This document shows, piece by piece, positions 23,907-31,979 of a stretch of DNA of 64,000 bases. Origin of the DNA: Spinactinospora alkalitolerans (lineage in GTDB: Bacteria; Actinomycetota; Actinomycetes; Streptosporangiales; Streptosporangiaceae). Location: the NCBI RefSeq assembly GCF_013408795.1, contig NZ_JACCCC010000001.1:6448001-6512000 (forward strand). Direction: 5' to 3'. How positions within the stretch are numbered: position 1 is the stretch's first letter; each line of letters starts with the position of its first letter. The translations under genes were made by a program, and so were the position numbers. Under the pieces are notes generated by a model that made no database searches, was not told where the DNA came from, and saw only the letters and a list, made by a program, of their open reading frames with translations.

Positions 23907-25642
23907 GTGCTCCCCGCGCACGCGGGGATGGTCCCAGCGGGTACGCCTCCGGCCGGCCCTTCAGGTCGTGCTCCCCGCGCACGCGGGGATGGTCCCGCCA
24001 CTGATTTCGCATGCCCGAAAACAGTCGGGTGCTCCCCGCGCACGCGGGGATGGTCCCGCGCAGTTCTCCGCGCCGACCGCGATCCGGGCGTGCTCCCCGC
24101 GCACGCGGGGATGGTCCCTGTCGAAGTTCGCCAGCAAGGACGGCACCGCGGTGCTCCCCGCGCACGCGGGGATGGTCCCGGCCACGTGGCGGGGAACGTG
24201 GTGTTGAACGAGTGCTCCCCGCGCACGCGGGGATGGTCCCGGCTCCTCGAGCCTCGTGTGGCCGAGGTCGACGTGCTCCCCGCGCACGCGGGGATGGTCC
24301 CGCGGCCTCGCCGTGGGGCCGGTGGGAGGACTAGTGCTCCCCGCGCACGCGGGGATGGTCCCACATGGCATTCGGTGTGGATCTCGATGCGGTAGTGCTC
24401 CCCGCGCACGCGGGGATGGTCCCGGGCACCGGCGTCCAGGTCCGTCTTGACCTGAGTGCTCCCCGCGCACGCGGGGATGGTCCCAAGAAGCAGCTCGCCG
24501 AGTACTACGGCGCGAAGTGCTCCCCGCGCACGCGGGGATGGTCCCGCGAATTGTTCGCCAAATCCTGCTTAAGGAAGGTGCTCCCCGCGCACGCGGGGAT
24601 GGTCCCAGGCGCGCGGGCAGGTCGGCCAGCGCCGACCGGTGCTCCCCGCGCACGCGGGGATGGTCCCGGACGCCGATTGACGTCCGCGGGAAGGATGTCG
24701 TGCTCCCCGCGCACGCGGGGATGGTCCCTCCTGCCATGCCGGCCATTCCGGACAGTCAGGGTGCTCCCCGCGCACGCGGGGATGGTCCCATCGTCGTGTT
24801 CATCATCGTTTTCGCCCTGATGTGCTCCCCGCGCACGCGGGGATGGTCCCGCCGCACGCATCGTGGACAGCTCCCGCCGCGAGTGCTCCCCGCGCACGCG
24901 GGGATGGTCCCGACGTGCCGTTCGGCGTCGAACATCTCGTAGAGTGCTCCCCGCGCACGCGGGGATGGTCCCGAGGTCCGGCAGCTCCCGCAACGCACAC
25001 ACGGGTGCTCCCCGCGCACGCGGGGATGGTCCCCGTCCCCACGCACAGCGGAGCTTGTCCCTGGAGTGCTCCCCGCGCACGCGGGGATGGTCCCATCCCG
25101 GCCACGGCCTCCGCGACGGCCGGGTCGTGCTCCCCGCGCACGCGGGGATGGTCCCGGTTTCCCGCTCAAGGAGGCCAAGCGCGGTGCGTGCTCCCCGCGC
25201 ACGCGGGGATGGTCCCCGCGCGAACGCCCGGGGCCGCCAACGGTGCCAGTGCTCCCCGCGCACGCGGGGATGGTCCCAGCGTGTATCCCACGGTCACGCC
25301 GTTACGCCAGTGCTCCCCGCGCACGCGGGGATGGTCCCTACCCGGGCGTTCCCAACCACGGTGACCTGAAGTGCTCCCCGCGCACGCGGGGATGGTCCCG
25401 GCTGTCAAGACCCGCCACGCATCCGTGACGGGTGCTCCCCGCGCACGCGGGGATGGTCCCCGGTCTTCAGACATGATGGCCGTACGCTTATCGTGCTCCC
25501 CGCGCACGCGGGGATGGTCCCAGGACCCGATTTTTTACTCGGATCCGTCCGCAGTGCTCCCCGCGCATGCGGGGATGGTCCCTTCTCCTCCGCGTTGCCG
25601 TGGTAGTAGTCCTGGTGCTCCCCGCGCACGTGGGGATGTCCC
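23907..25642 (+). CRISPR. Main type I-E array, 29 repeats and 28 spacers
   Basis: A 29-bp repeat (GTGCTCCCCGCGCACG followed by CGGGGATGGTCCC) recurs with an exact 61-bp period, giving 28 spacers of 32 bp each. Repeats 1-27 appear identical; repeat 28 (25554) has one C-to-T change and repeat 29 (25615) has a C-to-T change and a lost G, as expected at the leader-distal end. Each repeat folds as CCCCGC-GCAC-GCGGGG and supplies the handle ATGGTCCC. No two spacers looked alike by eye. Confidence 0.98.
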
Positions 25643-25796
25643 GGATGGAGCCGTGCAACGTGAGTACCGTCGGCCCGGTTTCGTGTTCCGTGGAGGGCGG
25701 GGAGGAGCCGGGCGCAGGGGTGGGGACGCCTAATGGGGGTGAACAGGGGTAGCGGGGGGCGGCGCGGGTAAGGGGAACCGTCAGGGGAGCGTGGGC

Positions 25797-27044
25797 ATGC
25801 AGAGCCGGAGTGAGCGGATGTTGGGCGGGCTGCTGCAGGGCAGTCACCTGGCATCGCTGGAGGACCTGCCGACCCTGGTCGCCGAGCACGCGGCTCTCGT
25901 GGGCTTCTCCGAGACGATGATCTATGTGGTGGACCTGCAGCAGCAGTCCCTGCTGCCGCTACCGGGCCAGTACGACGCGTCCGGGCGAACGCTTGAGCCG
26001 ATCCGCATCGACACCACCATGGCCGGATGGGCGTTCCGCAACGTGGACGTCGCCCGGGCCTGGCACACCGCAGCCTCTTCGGCGACCGTGTTCTCGGCGC
26101 CGTCCGCGGAGCGGGAACCGCGGCGACTGTGGATACCGCTGCTGGACGGCACGGAACGCCTCGGCGTACTCGGGATCACCGTGCCCGATCTCGATGAGAC
26201 CTCCCAGCAGTGGGCGAACCAGCTCGCCTCCCTGGTCTCCCTGCTGATGGTGAGCAAGCGCGACACCAGTGACGCCTACGCACTCCTGGTGCGCGCCGAC
26301 CGGATGACGGTCCCCGCCGAGGTGCTGTGGAACCTGATGCCCTCCACCACCCTGGCCAACGACAGGATCGTGATCAGCGCCGTGTTGGAGCCGGCCTACA
26401 ACGTCGGCGGGGACGCCTACGACTACGCCCTCAACGGCGACGTGCTGCACCTGTCGGTCTTCGATGCCATGGGCCACGACCTCGCCGCGGGGCTGACCGC
26501 CAGCACCGCCATGGGCGCCTCGCGCAGCAGCCGCCGTCAGGGCAAGGACCTGGTCACGATCGGGGAGGTGATCGACGAAGCGGTCGCGGAGCAGTTCGAC
26601 CCCCCTCGGTTCACCACCGGCGTCCTGGCCACGCTTGATACCCGGACCGGCCTGCTCACCTGGATCAACCGCGGCCACCACCCGCCACTGGTGCTGCGCC
26701 GCGGTCGTCAGGTCGCCACCCTGGACAGCCCGTCCTCGCCCCCGATGGGGATCGGGCTGGGGCTCTCCGCCGAGCCCGCCCGCTACCAGCTCGAACCAGG
26801 CGACCGGTTGCTGTTCTTCACCGACGGCGTCACCGAGGCGCGCAGCCCCGATGGGGAGCTGTTCGGCCTGGAGCGCTTCACCGACTTCATCATCCGCCGC
26901 GAAGCCGACGGCCTGTCGGCTCCCGAGACCCTGCGGCGGCTGATGCAGACCATTCTGGAGCACCAGGAGGGCCGGCTCCAGGACGACGCCACCGTGCTGC
27001 TGGTCGAGTGGGCCACCCAGCGCCATCGGCAACTCACGCCGTGA
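25797..27044 (+). CDS. SpoIIE-type PP2C serine phosphatase with N-terminal GAF-like domain
   Basis: 415 residues. Residues 1-160 form a GAF-like sensor (MIYVVDLQQQSLLPL, LWIPLLDGTERLGVLGI). The C-terminal phosphatase carries the metal aspartates in NVGGDAYDY, SVFDAMGHD, INRGHHPPLVL, FFTDGVTEAR and DDATVLLVEW. Such enzymes dephosphorylate anti-anti-sigma factors; no partner gene is nearby. ATG 25797 has GGGGAG 7 bases upstream; GTG 25791 is too close to it. A paralogue lies at 41372. Confidence 0.9.
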   Translation: MQSRSERMLGGLLQGSHLASLEDLPTLVAEHAALVGFSETMIYVVDLQQQSLLPLPGQYDASGRTLEPIRIDTTMAGWAFRNVDVARAWHTAASSATVFSAPSAEREPRRLWIPLLDGTERLGVLGITVPDLDETSQQWANQLASLVSLLMVSKRDTSDAYALLVRADRMTVPAEVLWNLMPSTTLANDRIVISAVLEPAYNVGGDAYDYALNGDVLHLSVFDAMGHDLAAGLTASTAMGASRSSRRQGKDLVTIGEVIDEAVAEQFDPPRFTTGVLATLDTRTGLLTWINRGHHPPLVLRRGRQVATLDSPSSPPMGIGLGLSAEPARYQLEPGDRLLFFTDGVTEARSPDGELFGLERFTDFIIRREADGLSAPETLRRLMQTILEHQEGRLQDDATVLLVEWATQRHRQLTP

Positions 27045-27138
27045 GCGGTGCCGACGGGAGGCGCACGGCACGGCGCCGACCGGCCCGCGGCCGGACCCCG
27101 CACCGGCCTTCTCGCACCGACGGGCAGGACCGCGCCGG

Positions 27139-27690
27139 TCAAGCACTTCCGGGGGTGAGAGCCTGTACGCGCGAGAGGACGATCCGACGCCGCCGAGGGT
27201 CCACATCGATGATTTTCACGGTGAGGACGTCGCCGACCCGGACGACGTCCTCGGGCCGGTCCACGTGTGTCCCGGCCAGCTCGGTGTTGTGCACCAGCCC
27301 TTCGAGGCCGTCGTCCCTGTCCTCGATGCGGACGGAGGCGCCGAACGGTACGAGCCTGGTGACAGGACCGGTGACGATCCGGCCGACCTGCTGCACGAAC
27401 TCCAGCATCGGGTCCTCCTGCAACGCCTTGAGCGACAGCGGCACGCGTTCGGACACCAGGTCGACGTCGAGAATCTCGGCTGAGTTTCTCTGACCGACGG
27501 CGACGACATCGGACGGGTGGTCGATGCGTCGCCAGGACAGCTCGGGAACGTTGATCATCGCGGTGCAGCCGCCGATGTCCACGAACGTGACACCGAAGTC
27601 GGCGATCTCCGTCACCGTGCCGGTGCAGATCTGCCCGCGGTGCAGGGTCTTGCCCAGTCCCGGTCGCTCGGGGTGGGCTCGGTCCTCCAC
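27139..27690 (-). CDS. S1 RNA-binding domain protein, C-terminal part of a split gene
   Basis: 183 residues with two S1/OB modules: GQICTGTVTEIADFGVTFVDIGG (about 19-41) with VPLSLKALQEDP, and GRIVTGPVTRLVPFGASVRI (about 102-121) ending RIVLSRVQ. The modules resemble ribosomal protein S1 repeats and bind RNA. The GTG start at 27690 has no good ribosome site, and its first 15 residues are out-of-frame reading of the upstream gene. It and the next gene look like two halves of one S1 protein broken by a frameshift near 27650. Confidence 0.75.
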   Translation of the reverse strand: MEDRAHPERPGLGKTLHRGQICTGTVTEIADFGVTFVDIGGCTAMINVPELSWRRIDHPSDVVAVGQRNSAEILDVDLVSERVPLSLKALQEDPMLEFVQQVGRIVTGPVTRLVPFGASVRIEDRDDGLEGLVHNTELAGTHVDRPEDVVRVGDVLTVKIIDVDPRRRRIVLSRVQALTPGSA

Positions 27691-28634
27691 CGGGCGCGCA
27701 GGACGCCGTCGGGGTCAGGCAGGACGGCGGTGAACAAGGGGTGGCGTTCGCCGACGTTCAGGGAGAGGGCCGCGGCGCCACGGGCGTCCGCGACCTGCGC
27801 GGCCAGTGCCCGGTACCGGTTCTCGTCGGCGATGGTGCCGGTGATCAGCCCGTCGCCGTCCTCCCAGACGAGCTCCACCGGACCCTCGTCGGGGAGTGCG
27901 GCGAGAACCGCGTCGACGTCGGTGGACAGGTCGGGCCAGACGGCCAACCGGGCGCGGGGGGCGAGCCGGGCGCGTACCGCGTCGAGGGTGTCTTCGGTGA
28001 GGCGGTGCCAGCGGGAGGCGTTGTGGACGTGGCCCTCCTCCAGGATCGCCGCCTGGCGCATGGCGACGCACCGGCGCAGCCGCGCCCAGAAGACCTCGTC
28101 GGCGGGACGCTGCTCGCCGGGTTCATCGTCGAAGGCCGCGTCGTAGGGGGAGGCGTCCAGCCGTTCCGGGAACAGCCCGAGTGCGCGGGTGCGGGCCGAC
28201 GCATCGTCGCAGGGGCCACTGCTTCCGACGTAGACGTACTGGTCCCAACCGACGTGTACGGCGAACTTGTCCTCGATCTCCAGGCGGCACCAGGCGCCGC
28301 TGTCGCGGAGCATGGCCCGGACCAGGTCCAGGCCGACCGAGAGCGGCACCTGCGCCCCGTCGTGGAATCCGATGAGATCGGGTGGGAAGAGCCCGGCCAG
28401 ACCGTGGCCCTCGACCGCCGGCTCCAGGCCGAAGTGGGCAAGGCCGGTGATCTGCGGTTCGCGTATGGCCAGGCGATCGATACCGGTGTCCTCGGCGAAG
28501 GCGACGACCGCCTGCAGGTAGGCGGATTCGACCGGGCCGTGGTCGCTGACCGGGTCCGCGGCACCGGTGTAGCCGCCGTGCTCGTCGCGGTCGGCGGGAT
28601 CGTACTTGCTGATCCGGTGGACGTGAGGCAGCAC
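27612..28634 (-). CDS. N-terminal part of split S1-domain protein
   Basis: 340 residues opening HRISKYDPADRDEHGGYTG and carrying AYLQAVVAFAEDTGIDRLAIREP, AWCRLEIEDKFAVHVGWDQYVYVG and ERHPLFTAVLPDPDGVLRARW. This is a conserved actinobacterial hypothetical region. The frame ends badly: after PSDRDWA it reads RPCTAGRSAPAR, while the other frame at the same bases reads KTLHRGQ and enters the S1 domains. That pattern is a single indel, so the ancestral gene probably spanned 28634-27139 (about 500 residues). An assembly error is the main alternative. Confidence 0.7.
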   Translation of the reverse strand: MLPHVHRISKYDPADRDEHGGYTGAADPVSDHGPVESAYLQAVVAFAEDTGIDRLAIREPQITGLAHFGLEPAVEGHGLAGLFPPDLIGFHDGAQVPLSVGLDLVRAMLRDSGAWCRLEIEDKFAVHVGWDQYVYVGSSGPCDDASARTRALGLFPERLDASPYDAAFDDEPGEQRPADEVFWARLRRCVAMRQAAILEEGHVHNASRWHRLTEDTLDAVRARLAPRARLAVWPDLSTDVDAVLAALPDEGPVELVWEDGDGLITGTIADENRYRALAAQVADARGAAALSLNVGERHPLFTAVLPDPDGVLRARWRTEPTPSDRDWARPCTAGRSAPAR

Positions 28635-28797
28635 GCTGTTTCCCTCTCCGATTCGATGCGTCCCCGATCAGCGGTCGCTCCTGCGGTCAGGGACGTGGAC
28701 GGGACGGCTCGGCGCGTCGTCGAATACGCGAGCACGCCGATCCGACGGGCCGGAGCACGGTGAGGCTCCCAGCGGCGGACTGTCGCCGGTCACCGCG

Positions 28798-29353
28798 TCA
28801 GTCCTCATCGGTGTCGACGACGACGGCGCAGTGGCCGGCTCCGCGTCCGACCACGGCCGCGCCGAAGGTCGCTCTGGTGACGGACGACCACGTACGTGTG
28901 CTTCCGCCGCCACGGGACGGCCGGACCGGGTCGCGGTTGGCCCGCCAGTGCGCCATGGGGCCGAGCAGGTCGACCAGGTCGACGGCGAGCCTCCGGGCGC
29001 TCTCGAGCTCGTTCCGGGAGACCCGGTCGGAGTGGGCGGGCCCTTCGGTGGGAACGGTGACGATCTCCTCGCCCGCGGCGCTCGAGGTGAGCCTGCGCAC
29101 GAACGCCGTGTTCGTCTCCGCGGGGCCCTGCGGAGCCCATGGAGCCGGGGACGGTCGGGGCGACCTCCATGGAGTCGGGGGCCGAGCGGTGGGGGACCGG
29201 CAACCCGGTCGGTTCCAGGACGTCCCAGCACGCCTGCCCGTGGCTCTGGCCCCTGTTGGGCAGTAGCGCGACGATCCGGTCGCCTTCGGTGTTCCACCAG
29301 GTGATCCGGGCATGGATGTCCATCTCGGGCGGCTCGGGCGCGGTGCTCACCAC
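28798..29353 (-). pseudogene. Hypothetical protein gene with internal frameshift
   Basis: The N-terminal frame from 29353 (DIHARITWWNTEGDRIVALLPNR...SMEVAPTVPGSMGSAG) loses coding character at about 29130, where the adjacent frame takes over with PAETNTAFVRRLTSSAAGEE, RNELESARRLAVDLVDLLGPMAHW and TRATFGAAVVGRGAGHCAVVVD, ending at TGA 28798. The switch is in a GGGCCCC tract. Repaired length is about 185 residues. The family is not recognised. Like the split S1 gene next door, it could be true decay or a sequencing indel. Confidence 0.55.
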
Positions 29354-29420
29354 AGCAGTATCCCGAGCGGCGCGGTTCCGTGTGCGTGAGCCGACGTCGC
29401 CTCCCGGCGAATGACGACGT

Positions 29421-29446
29421 CATCCGCGCGGGCGGGGATGGTCCCC
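29421..29446 (+). repeat. Orphan CRISPR repeat relic
   Basis: GCGGGGATGGTCCC at 29432-29445 equals the 3' half of the array repeat, and GTCATCC just before it matches the leader end next to mini-array repeat 1. The left half of the repeat stem is lost. It lies 3.8 kb beyond the main array in the gap before a TetR gene. Chance similarity is possible, since the tract is also a local GGGGA/TCCCC palindrome. Confidence 0.4.
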
Positions 29447-29480
29447 GGCTGTAGTGCGGCCGGCCGGTGGCCGTGGTGTG

Positions 29481-30119
29481 TCACAGGGACAGTCCGGTCG
29501 CCGCGGTCCGCAGGGTCCGGCGTACGACGGTGCTGCGCGGAAACTCCCCGCTCTCCTCGGGCCGCCGGGCCCACTCCTCCGCGGCGATGCGCAGCGCCCC
29601 GTTCAGCATGGCGGCCTGCGTTCTCGGTTCCAGATCGTCGGCGGACCGTCCGGTGCGCCGGGCGATGATCTCCGCGAAGACCTCCTCGGCGTCCTGATGG
29701 ACCTTGAACCAGACCAGACGCAAGGCGGGTTCGCTGCGGGCGAGGCAGACCAGTTCGCGCAGGATGGCGGTGTCCTCGGTCTCGAAAGCGGCGCACCACT
29801 CGACGTCGTCGAACGCGGCGAGCAGCGGGCGGTCGGCCGGCCACTCCCGCAGCAGCCGCGCCATCGCATCCAGGCCCGCTGTCAGTAGCGGTTCCGCGCA
29901 CTGCTCCTTCGCGGCGAAGTAGCGCCAGAGCGTGCGGGGCGAGATCCCCGCGGCCCGGGCGATCTCCTCGCCCGTCGTCGCCGCCAGCCCCTTGTCCGCG
30001 AACAGCCGCACCGCTTCGAGGGCGATCTCCCTGCGGGTGGCGGCCTTGCGGCGTTCACTCAGCGGCGGCCTGCCCGCCGGGGGACCGTCGGCCCCCGCCG
30101 CTCTTCGCATCTCGCTCAT
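29481..30119 (-). CDS. TetR/AcrR-family regulator of the adjacent SDR
   Basis: 212 residues. The helix-turn-helix region reads RREIALEAVRLFADKGLAATTGEEIARAAGISPRTLWRYF; the C-terminal domain is of the TetR type seen in many actinobacterial regulators. It is divergent from the dehydrogenase at 30310, and the palindrome ATGCCACTGTGGCAT lies in the gap, suggesting it represses that gene and itself. ATG 30110 is an alternative start. Confidence 0.88.
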   Translation of the reverse strand: MSEMRRAAGADGPPAGRPPLSERRKAATRREIALEAVRLFADKGLAATTGEEIARAAGISPRTLWRYFAAKEQCAEPLLTAGLDAMARLLREWPADRPLLAAFDDVEWCAAFETEDTAILRELVCLARSEPALRLVWFKVHQDAEEVFAEIIARRTGRSADDLEPRTQAAMLNGALRIAAEEWARRPEESGEFPRSTVVRRTLRTAATGLSL

Positions 30120-30212
30120 TCTCCAGCCGTAGCACTCAGGGCCTGCACCGGGCCTTGCAGTCAGGGCCTTTCCCGAGCCCAGCGTAGGCCGATACCCTTA
30201 TTATGGCTCTCT

Positions 30213-30227
30213 ATGCCACTGTGGCAT
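30213..30227. promoter_or_regulatory. Perfect 7+1+7 operator palindrome
   Basis: ATGCCAC-T-GTGGCAT is a perfect inverted repeat in the only A/T-rich stretch between the TetR gene and the SDR gene, about 94 bp from one start and 83 bp from the other. It is the likely TetR binding site. Confidence 0.6.
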
Positions 30228-30309
30228 CAAGTGTCATTAAAGGGTGGGGTTCCCGGTGGAAGACGGAGCTCCGCGCCCGCGTTCGCCCGTTGAGCAGAAG
30301 GAGCACGAC

Positions 30310-31074
30310 ATGGACATCGGCGACCTTGAAGGGCGCAGCGTGATCGTCACCGGCGCCGGATCGGGCATCGGACGAGCCGCCGCGCTGCGGTTCGCCCGCC
30401 TGGGAGCCAAGGTGCTCATCGCCGATCTCAACGCCGCGAGCGCCGAGGACGCCGCCCGGGAGATCGGCGCGGAGGGCGGCACGGCCCGGGTGGTCGTCGG
30501 CGACCTCAGTGACCAGAGGGTCGTCGACGAGGTGGTGGCGACCGCGGTGGACACGTTCGGGGGCCTGGACATCCTGGTCAACAACGCAGGCATCATGGAT
30601 CGGATGTCCGCCGCCGCCGACACCGACGACGCCGAGTGGGAGCGGGTCGTCCGCGTCAATCTGACGGCTCCGTTCCTCCTCGCCCGTGCGGCGCTGCCGC
30701 ACATGCTCGAAGTCGGAAAGGGCTCCATCGTCTTCACCGCCTCCGAGGCCTCCCTGCGCGGGAGCGCCGCCGGAACCGCCTACACCGCCTCCAAGCACGG
30801 CGTCGTGGGGCTGACCAAGTCGCTCGCCGTCATGTACCGCGACAAGGGGATCCGCACCAACGCCATCGCCCCCGGAGGCACCGCCACCAACATGTCCGTG
30901 GAGGTCACGGAAGGCGCGGTCGGCCCCGCGGTCCTCGGCTCCTACGGGCGCAACATCGGTCGGCTCGGCGAGGGGGACGAACAGGCCGCCGCCATCGTCT
31001 TCCTCGCCTCCGACGCCGCCGGCAACATCAATGGGGCGATCCTGCCCGTGGACAACGGCTGGTCCGCCGTCTGA
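30310..31074 (+). CDS. Short-chain dehydrogenase/reductase
   Basis: 254 residues, classical SDR. Cofactor motif TGAGSGIGR at about 14-22, NNAG near 91, catalytic Ser in FTASEAS, then YTASK, and the substrate loop GGTATNMSVEV. The Asp after the second strand (IADLN) favours NAD(H). Substrate unknown. ATG 30310 has GAAGGAG 7 bases upstream. It is controlled, by position, by the divergent TetR. Confidence 0.9.
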   Translation: MDIGDLEGRSVIVTGAGSGIGRAAALRFARLGAKVLIADLNAASAEDAAREIGAEGGTARVVVGDLSDQRVVDEVVATAVDTFGGLDILVNNAGIMDRMSAAADTDDAEWERVVRVNLTAPFLLARAALPHMLEVGKGSIVFTASEASLRGSAAGTAYTASKHGVVGLTKSLAVMYRDKGIRTNAIAPGGTATNMSVEVTEGAVGPAVLGSYGRNIGRLGEGDEQAAAIVFLASDAAGNINGAILPVDNGWSAV

Positions 31075-31183
31075 GCGCGACTCGTTGAGGCGGCGTCAGA
31101 TCATCAAGGACGATCATGAAGGCCTCGGTCAGTTCCCCGGCGAGCAGCGCGAGCAGCACGGCGAAGCGGAGCAGCCGCATCAT
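31028..31183 (-). CDS. Small membrane protein, possibly truncated
   Basis: 51 residues with one hydrophobic helix (LLRFAVLLALLAGELTEAFMIVL) and a basic tail. Its ATG overlaps the stop of the small protein upstream (ATGA), which is why I list it, but its tail is antisense to the end of the SDR gene and looks non-native, so the original C-terminus may be lost. Family not recognised. Confidence 0.35.
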   Translation of the reverse strand: MMRLLRFAVLLALLAGELTEAFMIVLDDLTPPQRVALRRRTSRCPRAGSPH

Positions 31184-31341
31184 CGACGGCCCTTCACGTA
31201 CCGGACGATCAGCACGGTGATGCAGAGGAGGGCGACCACGCCGAAGCCGGCGTCGACCAGGACGGGCGCGCCCATCAGGGACGAGACGACGTTCCCGGCG
31301 AGGCAGACGGTGAACACGCCCCACAGCAGGGCGCGCAGCAT
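31180..31341 (-). CDS. Small membrane protein, split at a heptanucleotide repeat
   Basis: 53 residues from ATG 31341: LRALLWGVFTVCLAGNVVSSL and GFGVVALLCITVLIVRYVKGRR give two membrane helices. A plausible N-terminal leader (GTG 31436, SDPYRFDPAATTPAPTTG) is out of frame with it, and the two are joined by four 7-bp repeats. One extra unit, or two fewer, would fuse them into a protein of about 88 residues. It is translationally coupled to the gene at 31183. Confidence 0.5.
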   Translation of the reverse strand: MLRALLWGVFTVCLAGNVVSSLMGAPVLVDAGFGVVALLCITVLIVRYVKGRR

Positions 31342-31359
31342 CCGGCCGCCGGACTCGGG

Positions 31360-31387
31360 CCGGTGGCCGGTGGCCGGTGGCCGGTGG
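31360..31387. repeat. Heptanucleotide tandem repeat, 4 copies
   Basis: CCGGTGG occurs four times in perfect tandem. Because 7 is not a multiple of 3, gain or loss of a unit shifts the reading frame of the minus-strand gene across it. Confidence 0.85.
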
Positions 31388-31551
31388 TCGGCGCGGGAGT
31401 GGTGGCGGCGGGGTCGAAGCGGTACGGGTCGGACACGGCGGCTTCTCGGTGGTGGCCGGGGGTCCGCGACGATCGGCGGGCCCCTTTGCGGTCGGTGTCG
31501 ACGCTACGGAGAAGGGGCCTGCGCGGACGGTCCCGCGCACGGGCCGACCCG

Positions 31552-31571
31552 ATGTCCAGCAGGCTGGACAT
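31552..31571. promoter_or_regulatory. Operator-like palindrome
   Basis: ATGTCCAGC-AG-GCTGGACAT is a perfect 9-bp inverted repeat with a 2-base spacer. It is about 115 bp upstream of the leader GTG (31436) of the small membrane operon, the only nearby genes it could serve. The cognate regulator is not in the window. Confidence 0.45.
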
Positions 31572-31710
31572 TCCGTGGAGTCGTCCACCGGGGGCGGCGG
31601 GACGACGCCGCGAAAGGGGCGGACACCATGACCGAGGGAGCGGCGGCCCTCCACGGGGAGGGCCGTCCTGGTGAGGACGGGGTTCGCGGCCGCCTTGTCC
31701 GCTCCCGGGC

Positions 31711-31755
31711 GGCGAGTGGTCTTGGGCGGAAGAGCGGCAGCGAGGGCGGCGGTGG
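31711..31755 (+). repeat. Dispersed repeat, copy 2
   Basis: Second copy of the element at 13831-13873, with 23 identical bases at 31733-31755. The surrounding 31440-31975 stretch has no credible gene, only hairpins such as GGCCCTCC-ACGG-GGAGGGCC (31645-31664). Confidence 0.45.
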
Positions 31756-31979
31756 GGCCGGCGAACCGGGCACACTTGCGGCGATCTTGGACTTATGGGT
31801 CCTTCCGGCGGCAAGGCCGCACGACCGACCTCCGGTCACCGGACCTCAACCGATCCCCACCGGGCGCACCACCCGGCCAATGCGAAACCCGGTATCCGCT
31901 CCGGGTGACCTGTGCGGGCGCCCTGAACCTCGCCGTCCGGCAGCTGGACCGAGCCGAACGGGCGGCCGGCGGGCGACGG

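Noticed and set aside
23882-25507. Many frames reading RARGDGP or HAGMVP repeatedly
   Set aside because: Translation of the CRISPR repeats, not proteins.
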